Positions 52,285 to 62,832 of a DNA stretch of 64,000 nucleotides are shown in pieces; positions within the stretch are counted from its first letter, which is position 1; each line of letters begins with the position of its first letter. Source of the DNA: Chitinophaga terrae (ex Kim and Jung 2007) (GTDB lineage Bacteria; Bacteroidota; Bacteroidia; Chitinophagales; Chitinophagaceae). Under the pieces are notes generated by a model. It was not told the origin of the DNA. It saw nothing but the letters and a program-made list of their open reading frames with translations, and searched no databases. Position numbers and translations under genes: made by a program. The stretch covers positions 186,001 through 250,000 of the forward strand of contig NZ_FNRL01000002.1 in the NCBI RefSeq assembly GCF_900107795.1, in the 5' to 3' direction.

Positions 52285-52602
52285 CTACGGGTTTGCGGGG
52301 GGCGCGGGTGTAATGATGAAAAGGTCTTCATCATCCTTCTTCATATAGTACTTCTCTCTGGCAAATTTCTCCTGTTTTTCAGGGCTCGACAGTAATTCCT
52401 GTTGTTCTTCCTTTGTTTGCTGGATCTCTTTAATGAAGAATTTTTTTTGAGATTCCAGTTTCGACTCTTCAGACCAGAACTGGTACTGGTACATGAGGTT
52501 AGTTTTGTCTAAAAAGCAGATCCATATTGTAAATGCAGCAAATGCTATAAAGAATTTATTCTTTATGAATTTGGGCAGTTTTATGGATTGGAATCTGGAC
52601 AT
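52285..52602 (-). CDS. divIC: Septum formation initiator family protein (FtsB/DivIC-like)
   Basis: 105 residues: a short basic cytoplasmic start, one membrane segment (about residues 17-35, FFIAFAAFTIWICFLD) and a periplasmic coiled coil (KLESQKKFFIKEIQQTKEEQQELL) ending in the FAREKYYMKKDDEDLFII motif. In Bacteroidota and many others it follows enolase, as here (78-nt gap, with a terminator between). It helps assemble the division septum with FtsL and FtsQ homologues. Confidence 0.9.
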   Translation of the reverse strand: MSRFQSIKLPKFIKNKFFIAFAAFTIWICFLDKTNLMYQYQFWSEESKLESQKKFFIKEIQQTKEEQQELLSSPEKQEKFAREKYYMKKDDEDLFIITPAPPANP

Positions 52603-52614
52603 ACCAGCAAATTA

Positions 52615-52663
52615 CAAAAAAAATACGGGTTTGGAAGCATCCCGGCCTCACAAACCCGTATTT
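52615..52663 (-). terminator. Intrinsic terminator of enolase
   Basis: Stem AAATACGGGTTTG (52621-52633) / CAAACCCGTATTT (52651-52663) with a 17-nt loop, then TTTTTT on the minus strand. It separates eno from divIC. Confidence 0.88.
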
Positions 52664-52679
52664 GTATCTTAAAATCTGA

Positions 52680-53984
<1,305 letters not shown>

Positions 53985-54032
53985 TTATGGATGGATGCAG
54001 CTTTCCCCTCGTAATCCATTTGCGGGGAAACC

Positions 54033-54947
54033 TTACACACGTTTCGTCAATTCCCGGAATATAGTTTCAAGGCTTTGCGAATTGCTCTGCAAAGAAAGTA
54101 TGTTCCTGTTATTAATCAAAGCAAATTGTAACAGGTTTTTTCTAACCTCGTCTACCTCGTTGGAAAATAGCTGCCAATGTTGCTCGTCGGGGGCCGCTAC
54201 CCGCGTAACTCCCGGTATGCCCGCCAGTTCTTCAGCGGTAACGGGCTCTGCAAACCGGACCAGGATATGCCCCGAGGCGGTTCCCTGCTGCTGGAGCGCC
54301 GATAACCGGTCGTCGGCAATGATCTTCCCCTTGTTAATGATAATCGCCCGGTCGCAGATCGCTTCCACTTCCTGCATTATATGGGTCGACAGGATCACCG
54401 TTTTACTGGCGCCCAACGTCTTGATTAACTGGCGTATATCTGCTAACTGATTGGGATCCAATCCTGTAGTAGGTTCGTCGAGGATCAGCACCTCCGGGTC
54501 GTGCAGCAATGCCTGGGCAATGCCTACCCTTTGTTTATACCCGTTGGATAAAGCCCCGATTTTTTTATTCCTTTCAGGTTGCAGGCCTGTCAGGCTAATC
54601 ACTTCATCTATACGTTTTGACGCATTTGCCCCCATACGATGGATTCCTGCAATAAACCGGAGGAATTCTGTCAGGTACATATCGTAATACAAGGGATTGG
54701 ATTCCGGCAGGTAACCCACCCGTTTACGGACATCCAGCGACTGGGTAACGATATCAAACCCGCAAACTGTTGCAGTACCGCTGGTAGGCGGCAGAAAGCC
54801 AGTTATCATTTTCATGGTAGTAGATTTCCCTGCACCGTTAGGCCCGAGGAAGCCGGTGATCTCTCCCTTTTTCAATTCAAAGGAAATGGCGTCTACTGCC
54901 CGCTGCTCTCCATATACTTTACTTAATGCTGATACCTGGATAGACAT
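54033..54947 (-). CDS. gldA: Gliding-motility ABC transporter ATPase GldA
   Basis: 304 residues. Walker A GPNGAGKST (about 35-43), signature LSNGYKQRVGIAQAL, Walker B VLILDEPTTGLDP. The long C-terminal region (about residues 215-304, with HILVRFAEPVTAEELAGIPGVTRV) separates GldA from general ABC ATPases. In Flavobacterium GldA works with GldF and GldG; those are not next to it here. A second reading is a general ABC-2 ATPase. The presence of gldJ, porU and porV 3-8 kb away supports the gliding assignment. Confidence 0.85.
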   Translation of the reverse strand: MSIQVSALSKVYGEQRAVDAISFELKKGEITGFLGPNGAGKSTTMKMITGFLPPTSGTATVCGFDIVTQSLDVRKRVGYLPESNPLYYDMYLTEFLRFIAGIHRMGANASKRIDEVISLTGLQPERNKKIGALSNGYKQRVGIAQALLHDPEVLILDEPTTGLDPNQLADIRQLIKTLGASKTVILSTHIMQEVEAICDRAIIINKGKIIADDRLSALQQQGTASGHILVRFAEPVTAEELAGIPGVTRVAAPDEQHWQLFSNEVDEVRKNLLQFALINNRNILSLQSNSQSLETIFRELTKRV

Positions 54948-55229
54948 TAATGCTTTATCATTTTTGCGGCAACTAAAGTACTATAATTTCCTTGCTGTAC
55001 AGGTTATTTCTTTGTTTAATGCCGGGATTGCTTTACCTCTCCTGATCCTTGATCTGCGGGGCCCGGCAGGGTGTTTCTTCCCCTGTATCAATAAATTTTA
55101 ACATTTTATTGCCTGCTTTCAACACCTGTTTAAATCCCTCTGCGCACTGCTGATAAGGTACTATAAACAATTCTTTTTAGTACGCCAACGACTATACGCC
55201 GGGAAATGCCGGTTTAATAGGTAATTCTC

Positions 55230-55237
55230 TACCTTTG
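55230..55237 (+). promoter_or_regulatory. -7 element TACCTTTG, 7 nt before the M23 peptidase ATG
   Basis: Exact TAnnTTTG; the ATG is at 55245, so a leaderless or near-leaderless transcript is predicted. Same sequence and spacing as at 11531-11538. Confidence 0.6.
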
Positions 55238-55244
55238 CCGTACT

Positions 55245-56933
55245 ATGAAGAGAGTCATTGGTTTATTTTGCTTATTACCGCAATTGTTACAAGCGCAATC
55301 CATTCCGGTAAAGGATTACCCGCAAGGCTATTTCAGAAATCCGTTGAATGTTCCGATTGAACTGGCCGGCAACTTTGGCGAGTTAAGGCCTAATCACTTC
55401 CATTCAGGGCTGGATATAAAAACCCAGCAAAGAGAGAACCTGCCTGTTCATGCAGCAGCAGACGGCTATGTTAGCCGGATAGGCGTTTCCCACACCGGCT
55501 TCGGGAATGTCTTGTACATTACGCACCCCAACGGTTATACGACCGTTTATGCGCACCTTAACAGCTTCTTTCCTGCCCTGCAGCAGTACGTAAAAAAACA
55601 ACAGTACCAGGCGGAAAGCTGGGCTACCGATATCAAAATCCCGCCAGGAGCCTTCCCGGTAAGGAAAGGCGATTTTGTTGCCTATAGCGGCAACACCGGC
55701 GGATCTGCCGGCCCTCACCTGCATTTCGAGATCCGCAACACCGAAACGGAAAAACCCCTCAACGGGCTGCTCTTCGGTTTCAATATTGCAGATACCCATG
55801 CTCCCGACGTTTACCGCATCGCACTGTACGACCGGGACAGAAGTATATACGAACAACAACCCATCATCCTGCCTGTTAAAAAGGTGAACGGGGAATATGT
55901 TACCACGAACCCCGTTATTAAGATCAATGCTGCCAAAGTAGGCTTTGGCATCAATGCGATCGACAGGATGAACTCAGGTAATATCTATGGGATCTACGAG
56001 GTAACGATGCTCGACAACGGTAAGCCGAACATCGATTTCCAGTTGGATAATATCGGCTACGATGAAACGCGTTACCTGAACGCGCATATCGATTATAAGA
56101 TCAAGAAAGGCGGTGGTCCTTACTACCAGTTGTTGTTCTCATTACCCGGCAACCAGCTGAGCATCTACAACGATCTGAACGGCGATGGGTCAGTGGATCT
56201 GACAGATGGCCAGGTGCATCATATCACCCTCCAGGTTAAAGACGCCTATGGCAATACTTCTGTTGTGAAATTCGGCGTACAGCAAGGCGGGCCTGAAGCG
56301 CCGGCTACTCCATGCGCCAATACCATGTATGCTGATTCCCGTAATATTTTTGAGAATAACCAGGTAGAATTTTACCTGGATGAAGCTGCGCTGTATGATG
56401 AAATCTGCTTCCGGTACAAGGAACTGCCAGCAGAAAGCGCAAAATATGTTTCCAATGTTTACCAGCTGCATAATGCGCTGATCCCCGTTCACAGCTTCTT
56501 CAATGTATTGCTGAAACCTACCAGGAATATACCTGAAGGGCTGCAGTCAAAAGTCGTAATGGTAAGGGAAGGACAGGGCAGCAACGCTTCCGGCACTACC
56601 CTTGAAAATGGCTGGTATAGGGGTTCATTCAGGGATTTTGGTAACTTTCACCTGGAAATTGATACGGTAGCGCCAAAGGTTACCCCGTTAGCTGTGAAGC
56701 CCGGAGCAAACCTGGCTAAGGCATCGAAATTATCTTTTGCCATGAGCGATGCCAGCGGCATTAAAGAATACAGGGCGGAACTGGACGGCAAGTGGCTTAT
56801 GTTCTCCAGGAAAGGAAATGTACTCACCTATACATTCGACGAGCATTGCGGGCCAGGCAGCCATGTACTGGTAATGAAAGTAACGGATATTGCCGGCAAT
56901 GTTGGCTCTTACCGCTTAACCTTTAAACGTTAA
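55245..56933 (+). CDS. Exported M23-family (LytM-like) peptidase
   Basis: 562 residues. Signal peptide ends LLQAQ (about residue 18). The M23 domain covers about 40-165: HSGLDI supplies His53 and Asp57, VYAHL His104, and PHLHFEIR His158 and His160, so the zinc site is complete. The remaining 400 residues are beta-rich and end with an Ig-like repeat (ASGIKEYRAELDGKW, TDIAGNVGSYRLTFKR). Probably a periplasmic cell-wall endopeptidase. It is transcribed divergently from gldA and 24 nt ahead of bcp. Confidence 0.9.
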   Translation: MKRVIGLFCLLPQLLQAQSIPVKDYPQGYFRNPLNVPIELAGNFGELRPNHFHSGLDIKTQQRENLPVHAAADGYVSRIGVSHTGFGNVLYITHPNGYTTVYAHLNSFFPALQQYVKKQQYQAESWATDIKIPPGAFPVRKGDFVAYSGNTGGSAGPHLHFEIRNTETEKPLNGLLFGFNIADTHAPDVYRIALYDRDRSIYEQQPIILPVKKVNGEYVTTNPVIKINAAKVGFGINAIDRMNSGNIYGIYEVTMLDNGKPNIDFQLDNIGYDETRYLNAHIDYKIKKGGGPYYQLLFSLPGNQLSIYNDLNGDGSVDLTDGQVHHITLQVKDAYGNTSVVKFGVQQGGPEAPATPCANTMYADSRNIFENNQVEFYLDEAALYDEICFRYKELPAESAKYVSNVYQLHNALIPVHSFFNVLLKPTRNIPEGLQSKVVMVREGQGSNASGTTLENGWYRGSFRDFGNFHLEIDTVAPKVTPLAVKPGANLAKASKLSFAMSDASGIKEYRAELDGKWLMFSRKGNVLTYTFDEHCGPGSHVLVMKVTDIAGNVGSYRLTFKR

Positions 56934-56957
56934 TAAAAAGATTTAAACTGTTTTTAT

Positions 56958-57419
56958 ATGACACACTTGCAAGAAGGAGATAAAGCGCCGGTTTTTAAAG
57001 GTAAAGACCAGAACGGTAAAACTGTTTCCCTGACAGATTTTAAGGGAAAACGGGTGGTTCTTTATTTCTACCCGAAAGATATGACGCCCGGCTGCACTGC
57101 ACAGGCATGTAACCTCAGGGATAACTACGACCAGTTACTGAAACTGGGTTATGTTGTAATTGGCGTAAGTACAGATAGTGAACAAAGCCATCAGAAATTC
57201 ATCGCCAAATATGAACTGCCATTTACTTTGCTGGCAGATGAAGATAGAAAGATAGTGAACCAATACGGCGTATTCGGCGAGAAGCAAATGATGGGCAGGG
57301 TATACGATGGCGTTCACAGAACCACTTTCCTGATCGATGAGAAAGGCAAGATCGCTCACATCATCAAAAAACCAGACACCCAAAACCAAACCGAGCAAAT
57401 CCTGGAACTCTGGAAATAG
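56958..57419 (+). CDS. bcp: Thiol peroxidase Bcp/PrxQ
   Basis: 153 residues. Peroxiredoxin that reduces peroxides with thioredoxin. The peroxidatic Cys46 lies in DMTPGCTAQAC, with the resolving Cys51 five residues on, the atypical 2-Cys BCP layout. KRVVLYFYPKD and FTLLADEDRKI agree. The stop at 57417-57419 is directly followed by the inverted-repeat element. Probably co-transcribed with the M23 peptidase. Confidence 0.96.
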   Translation: MTHLQEGDKAPVFKGKDQNGKTVSLTDFKGKRVVLYFYPKDMTPGCTAQACNLRDNYDQLLKLGYVVIGVSTDSEQSHQKFIAKYELPFTLLADEDRKIVNQYGVFGEKQMMGRVYDGVHRTTFLIDEKGKIAHIIKKPDTQNQTEQILELWK

Positions 57420-57640
57420 GTTTCACGCAAAGGTTTCACGCAAAGGTTTCACGCAAAGGGGCATAAGAAGCAAAGAAGCATAAGGAACTTTTACCGAAGC
57501 GAATTTTAAGAAGCAAAGGGAGTGAAGAATATGTTATAAATAACACAGTCTTCACTCCCTTTGCTTTCTTATTTTCCTTAAAATAATATCTTATGCTTCT
57601 TTGCTTCTTTTGCGTCTTTGCGTGAAACCTCTGCGTGAAA
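57420..57640. repeat. 221-bp inverted-repeat element filling the bcp-gldJ gap
   Basis: It begins with three exact tandem copies of GTTTCACGCAAAG (57420-57458). Imperfect inverted arms (AAGAAGCAAAGAAGCATAAG, then AAGCAAAGGGAGTGAAGA and the complement on the right) end in CGTCTTTGCGTGAAACC. The element occupies the whole gap between two convergent stops. Its right end matches the ends of the 6704-6955 element. No ORF and no transposase. Confidence 0.8.
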
Positions 57641-59191
57641 CTACCGTTTCTGGCGTTGTTTGCGGAAAAGGTTACCGGTCTTGAATTTGTTACCTTCAGG
57701 GCTGCCTACGCGGTCCATAGCGCAACGGAAACCTACGGTGTTGGTAGCCATATCTTCCTGCATGAAGCGGCGGGTACCTGGTGAGAGCCAGTAAGCGCGG
57801 TCGTTCCAGCTACCGCCCTTGATCACATGGGATTTATCGTTGATCAGGGTAGTAACGCCGTAACCGTATTCAACCTGTGATAAAGAGTCGCCATCCAGGT
57901 AATTGATCACATCACCCTTCTGGTAGTTCAGGCGGTTGGCGCTTTCTTCATCTGTAACATCTCTCATTTTCAGGTGACCAAGGCTGTCTTTTTCAAACTC
58001 CTTGTTCTCGTTCTGGTAAACAGTCTGGAATTTGTTACCACGGAAGTAGTTGAAGTCTTCACCATCGATCGGGTTCAATGGCCTGTAAACGTCAAGTACC
58101 CATTCTGATACGTTACCAGACATATTATAGATACCGAAAGTATTAGGATAGAAAGAGCGGGTAGGCCCAGGGATAGATGCACGGTCGTTCAAGCCTCCGG
58201 CCACACCCATGTTATCACCTGATCCGCGTTTGAAGTTAGCCAGGAACTGACCCTGCATATTGCCGCGACGAATATCACGCAAGCCGCTGGTATTGGTTCC
58301 CCAGGAATAAACCTGTTTGTTCATGATCAACTCTTCCCCGTGTTTGCCTTCTTTCTTGGAAGGACCAGGGTTCTGACCAATATAACCCAGTGCGGCATAT
58401 TCCCATTCAGCTTCTGTCGGGAGCCTGTAGTTAGGAAGCATTACCCCATCTTCAAAAGCAGCGTTACGCGGAGTACCGTCTGCATTTTTGAACTGGTTCT
58501 TTGCATCTTTAGACATTTTACCGGGAGTGCCTTCGTAAAGGCCGGCCATGTATGATTTGGTGTCGAAAGTATTATCGTCTGACTGGTTGTTGACATCAGC
58601 TTTGGAAAGCAAGCCTTTATCCATCAACAGTTTCTCGTTCACACGGTTGGAACGCCATTTACAGTAATCGGTTGCCTGTTTCCAGGTTACGCCTACTACC
58701 GGGTAGTCGTTATAGGCCGGGTGACGGAAATAATATTCTACAAGCGGTTCGTTGTAAGCCAGTTCACTACGCCATACCAGGGTATCGGGCAAAGCATTGC
58801 GGTATACATCAGGGAATGACTCACCGTATACACGGTTAAGCCAGTACAGGTATTCACGGTAATGAACGTTAGCTACTTCAGATTCATCGATGTAGAAAGA
58901 GGAAACAGTGATACGGCGTGGAATGTTATTCCAGTCGCCCATTACATCCTGTTCTGTTGCTCCCATGGCAAACGTACCGCCTTGCACAAATACAAGGCCC
59001 GGACCAGTTTGTTGATCCTTGTTCTTTGCTACGCTGAAACCACCCATTTTCTGGTCGTTATAGTTCCAGCCGGTAGCGGAAGAAGTCTGCTTCTTCTTAC
59101 CGAAAAGTCCCCCGCCGTCTTTATGACAGGCACTCATGGATAGCATTACGCTGGTACCTACGAGCAATGATAAAGAGGTTAATCTACGCAT
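57641..59191 (-). CDS. gldJ: Gliding-motility / type IX secretion lipoprotein GldJ
   Basis: 516 residues. Lipobox SMSAC (Cys22), then a formylglycine-generating-enzyme-like fold (PGLVFVQGGTFAMGATEQD, YRLPTEAEWEYAALGYIGQ, GIYNMSGNVSEWVLDVY, IKGGSWNDRAYWLSPGTRRF). GldJ and GldK share this fold; the position next to porU and porV is the gldJ arrangement known from Flavobacterium. GldJ sits in the outer membrane and supports the GldKN ring. No enzymatic role is expected. Confidence 0.88.
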   Translation of the reverse strand: MRRLTSLSLLVGTSVMLSMSACHKDGGGLFGKKKQTSSATGWNYNDQKMGGFSVAKNKDQQTGPGLVFVQGGTFAMGATEQDVMGDWNNIPRRITVSSFYIDESEVANVHYREYLYWLNRVYGESFPDVYRNALPDTLVWRSELAYNEPLVEYYFRHPAYNDYPVVGVTWKQATDYCKWRSNRVNEKLLMDKGLLSKADVNNQSDDNTFDTKSYMAGLYEGTPGKMSKDAKNQFKNADGTPRNAAFEDGVMLPNYRLPTEAEWEYAALGYIGQNPGPSKKEGKHGEELIMNKQVYSWGTNTSGLRDIRRGNMQGQFLANFKRGSGDNMGVAGGLNDRASIPGPTRSFYPNTFGIYNMSGNVSEWVLDVYRPLNPIDGEDFNYFRGNKFQTVYQNENKEFEKDSLGHLKMRDVTDEESANRLNYQKGDVINYLDGDSLSQVEYGYGVTTLINDKSHVIKGGSWNDRAYWLSPGTRRFMQEDMATNTVGFRCAMDRVGSPEGNKFKTGNLFRKQRQKR

Positions 59192-59228
59192 GCGATACAG
59201 CTTTAGTCGAGTATATTTACAGTAAACG

Positions 59229-59236
59229 CAAATGTA
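59229..59236 (-). promoter_or_regulatory. -7 element TACATTTG upstream of gldJ
   Basis: Exact TAnnTTTG on the minus strand, 37 nt before the gldJ ATG at 59191, in the 153-nt region shared with the divergent porU. Confidence 0.45.
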
Positions 59237-59344
59237 CTCTTTTTTATTTTATGGCGAAAAAAATTAATTTGTAATTTGCTGCCATTCGTATAGGCTATAC
59301 CTATATCTGTCTTGATGTTTTGGCAGAAAACGGCGATTAAAATA

Positions 59345-62300
59345 ATGAAACTCAGCTACATTTTTATTTGCTTTTTGTTATTTTCTAATTCTTTCGGGAA
59401 ATTATCCGCCCAGGAAGGAAATCGCCGGTACCGGGAAAATTCAGTTTTAGCGAAAGGGTCCTGGTATAAACTGGCCATCAGCCAGCCGGGGATCTATAAA
59501 ATTGATCTGCCCTTCCTGCAGCGGCTGGGAATTCCTGCAAACGATCTTCAAAGCAATACCATACACCTGTATGGTACAGGAGGCGCAATGCTGGGAGAAG
59601 GAACCAGCGCCCCGTATATAGACGACCTGCCGGAAATAGCGGTTTCCGTGACAGACGATGGGGATGGGTTGTTCAATAATAACGACCGGCTGCTTTTTTA
59701 CGCTCCCGGCCCTCATCGCTGGGGAGCAGACGACCAGGGGAACTTCCGGCACCTGCCCAACCTCTATACCGATACAGCTTATTATTACCTGAACATAGAC
59801 GCCCCCAACGGGTTGCGGGTACAAATGGCTCCCCCGGCGCCGCTTCCCCTGGTTACCGAAAACGCTTTTGACTTTCACCTGTTCTATGAAAGAGACAGTA
59901 TTAATTTTTTAAACAGCGGCAAACAATGGTGGGGACAGGAATTCAGCAACGTGGTAGGGCTGTCCCGGACCTATCTCTTTACACTTCCGGCAAACCCGGT
60001 AGGCGACGTGCAGGTGAAGGCCAGGGTGGCAGGCCGCAGCAGGGGAGGCTGTAATTTCAATATCACTGTCAACGGGCAAAGCGCTATCAAAGACCTGTAC
60101 CTGTTGCCGGTTACAGATAATGTATTTGAAGGCGTGGCATCATCGTCCGAGGGCGAGGGGCAGGTTAGCGTAAACGCAAGCCAGTTGTCTGTTGGGGTAA
60201 GCCTGGCCCCCGATAATATTAACGATAAAGGGTGGCTGGACTACCTCGAAATACAGGGACGTTGCGGCCTCGTTATGCCGGGTTCCGGGGCGCTGGAATT
60301 CAGGAGCAGCCGGTCTTTAGCGCTACCGGCGCTGCGTTATGCACTTTATAAAGGCGACGCAAACACGGAAGTATGGGATATCAGTAATCCCCTTCAACCC
60401 ATGCGGATGCCGGTTGCAGTAACAGGCGATACGCTTGCCTTTACAGGCGCTGGTAAAAGCCTGAGAGAGTACGTGGCATTCCGGCCTTCGGATGTATTGA
60501 CGCCCGGAATCAACGGGCCTGTAGCTATGCAGGACCTGCACGGGCAGGGAGCCGCCGACATGCTAATTGTGACTCACCCGCTTTTCCTGCCCCAGGCCGA
60601 ACGACTGGCCGCCTTCCACAGGGGGCATGACCAACTGACCGTTCATGTTAGCACTACGGAGCAGGTGTATAATGAATTTGCCGGCGGGGCGCCCGACCCT
60701 GCGGCAATCCGCAATTATGTGAAAAAGTTTGCCGACCAGGGCAAAGCTCCCAGGTATCTTTTATTGTTCGGCGCTGCATCTTACGACTACAGGAACCGGG
60801 TGAAAAACAATACCAACCTGGTTCCTACCTGGCAAAGTGAAGCCAGCCTGGATGGATTACGCTCTTACGCGTCCGACGATTTTTACGCGATCCTGGAAGA
60901 TGGAGGAGATATTAACCGGCTCGACAAAGCCGATGAGCTGGAACTAGGGGTAGGCCGAATCCCGGCAACCAGTGTAAGCGAAGCTGTTAGTGCTGTTGAT
61001 AAGATCATCCGGTACACTGATCCTGCCACGCTTGGCAGATGGAGAAATGAAATGATGCTGGTAGCAGATGACGAAGATAACAACCTTCATTTTAACGATG
61101 CAGAGCAATTGGCAGCAACGATGGAACAGGTTTCGCCTTTGCTGCACCTGAATAAGATCTATGTAGATGCTTACCCGCAGGTTGCGGTAAACGGAGCAGT
61201 AACTTCCCCGGAAGTGAACGATGCTATTAACAAAAAGATCAATGATGGCGTATTGATAGTGAATTATACAGGGCACGGCAGCAATGCAAGGCTGGCGGCG
61301 GAAAGCGTGGTTGATGCAGGTAGCCTGGGGAAATGGCAGAATGGGGATAGGCTACCTTTGTTTGTAACGGCAACCTGCGATTTCGCGCCGTTCGATGATC
61401 CGGGGATCGTGTCGTTAGGCCATAAGATCCTTTTCATGAGGGATGGAGGCGCCATTGGCCTAATGACCACTACAAGGGCGGTAGTTGCGGCATCCAACCG
61501 CCTGATGAACGAAAATTATTTAAAAGCTTTATTGACAGCTACCGGCGGCGGGTTGGGAGAAGCGGCAAAAACAGCCAAGAACAATACGTTTAAGCAGTCG
61601 AACGATTTTATCAATAACCGTAAATTCCAGCTGCTTGGCGATCCTGCGCTTCGTTTAGCCTATCCCCGTTATAAAGTGGTCACAGACAGCATCAACGGGG
61701 CAGTGGGAATAGATTCCCTGAAGGCGTTAAGTACCTACGTCGTGAAAGGACATATAGCCTCCGGATCCGGAACCCCCGTAAATGATTTTAATGGTACGCT
61801 ATACACGATAATTTACGACCAGCCGCTAACCTCTCAAACCAGGGGAAATGACGCAGGAAGCATCCCTGCAGCCTGGCAACAGCAAAAAAATATCTTATTT
61901 CAGGGGTCCCAAACTATCACAAACGGTTATTTTTCTTTTACCTTTGTGACGCCCAAAGACATCAGCTCCGGAGATGGAAAGGGAACGATAAGCTACTATG
62001 CCAACAACAGTCAAACAGATGGCGCCGGATCTGTAAACGGTTTTATAACCGGAGGGCAGGCCGCCAATGTTCCGGCAGATATAGCCGGACCCGTTATAAA
62101 CGCCTGGGTAGATAGCCGCCGTTTCAATAATTATGATATAGTCGGGCCAACGCCTACCTTGTTGGTAGACCTGGCAGATAACAGCGGCATCAACATCAGT
62201 GGGAGAGATCCGGCCCACCGGGTCATAGCGGTTGTCGATGGCATAGATTATATTGTGCTAAATGATTTTTTTGAGGCATATTTGGATAATTTTCAAAAGG

Positions 62301-62728
62301 GAAACATCCGGTATCCTTTGAGCAGATTGTCGACAGGCTTACATAGTATTACAATTCAGGCATGGGACAACTATAATAATAAGTCTGAAGTTACCATTAA
62401 CTTTACTGTTGCTGCAGATAATACGCTGGCCGTTGAGGATGTGAAGAATTATCCTAATCCTGTTCAGGGTTACACACGTTTTTCATTTATTCACAACCAG
62501 CCGGGAGAAGAGTTAGCGGTTACCTTACAGGTTTTTACATTGGAAGGAAAGTTGGTAAAAACGTTGAGAGATACAATAATTTCGGCCAACAGTCGTTTTG
62601 ATGGAATGCCCTGGGATGGTCGTAATGATTCGGGAGCAAGATTATCAACCGGGTTATATCTGTACCGGTTAACGATCAAATCGAGCAAAGGAGCAAAAGT
62701 TAAGGGCGGAAAGCTGGTTATTTTATAA
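59345..62728 (+). CDS. porU: Type IX secretion sortase PorU (C25-family peptidase)
   Basis: 1127 residues from the ATG at 59345 (MKLSYIF...). PorU removes the C-terminal sorting domain from T9SS cargo and attaches it to the surface. Signal peptide ends GKLSAQ (about residue 23). The gingipain-like peptidase domain spans about residues 400-780, with catalytic His644 (YTGHG) and Cys678 (ATCDF). The C-terminus has an Ig-like region and a FlgD-like or type A sorting-like end (KNYPNPVQGYTRFSF, TGLYLYRL). An ATG at 59315 gives a 10-residue extension but pushes the signal peptide inward. Confidence 0.93.
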   Translation: MKLSYIFICFLLFSNSFGKLSAQEGNRRYRENSVLAKGSWYKLAISQPGIYKIDLPFLQRLGIPANDLQSNTIHLYGTGGAMLGEGTSAPYIDDLPEIAVSVTDDGDGLFNNNDRLLFYAPGPHRWGADDQGNFRHLPNLYTDTAYYYLNIDAPNGLRVQMAPPAPLPLVTENAFDFHLFYERDSINFLNSGKQWWGQEFSNVVGLSRTYLFTLPANPVGDVQVKARVAGRSRGGCNFNITVNGQSAIKDLYLLPVTDNVFEGVASSSEGEGQVSVNASQLSVGVSLAPDNINDKGWLDYLEIQGRCGLVMPGSGALEFRSSRSLALPALRYALYKGDANTEVWDISNPLQPMRMPVAVTGDTLAFTGAGKSLREYVAFRPSDVLTPGINGPVAMQDLHGQGAADMLIVTHPLFLPQAERLAAFHRGHDQLTVHVSTTEQVYNEFAGGAPDPAAIRNYVKKFADQGKAPRYLLLFGAASYDYRNRVKNNTNLVPTWQSEASLDGLRSYASDDFYAILEDGGDINRLDKADELELGVGRIPATSVSEAVSAVDKIIRYTDPATLGRWRNEMMLVADDEDNNLHFNDAEQLAATMEQVSPLLHLNKIYVDAYPQVAVNGAVTSPEVNDAINKKINDGVLIVNYTGHGSNARLAAESVVDAGSLGKWQNGDRLPLFVTATCDFAPFDDPGIVSLGHKILFMRDGGAIGLMTTTRAVVAASNRLMNENYLKALLTATGGGLGEAAKTAKNNTFKQSNDFINNRKFQLLGDPALRLAYPRYKVVTDSINGAVGIDSLKALSTYVVKGHIASGSGTPVNDFNGTLYTIIYDQPLTSQTRGNDAGSIPAAWQQQKNILFQGSQTITNGYFSFTFVTPKDISSGDGKGTISYYANNSQTDGAGSVNGFITGGQAANVPADIAGPVINAWVDSRRFNNYDIVGPTPTLLVDLADNSGINISGRDPAHRVIAVVDGIDYIVLNDFFEAYLDNFQKGNIRYPLSRLSTGLHSITIQAWDNYNNKSEVTINFTVAADNTLAVEDVKNYPNPVQGYTRFSFIHNQPGEELAVTLQVFTLEGKLVKTLRDTIISANSRFDGMPWDGRNDSGARLSTGLYLYRLTIKSSKGAKVKGGKLVIL

Positions 62729-62832
62729 CCTATGCAGGAAAATAATTTTTACCATTATCCCAATAAACCCCCTTTCTGTTATATTTTAATAAATTAGATT
62801 ATTTTTACATTTTTATCAAATACAAAATCTGC

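Noticed and set aside
54948..55229. Region between gldA and the M23 gene searched for a small RNA or gene
   Set aside because: No ORF with sensible composition and no recognisable RNA fold; only the promoter next to the M23 gene could be supported.
57420..57458. Three 13-bp tandem copies considered as a CRISPR array
   Set aside because: There are no spacers between the copies and no cas genes; they belong to the CACGCAAAG repeat element.
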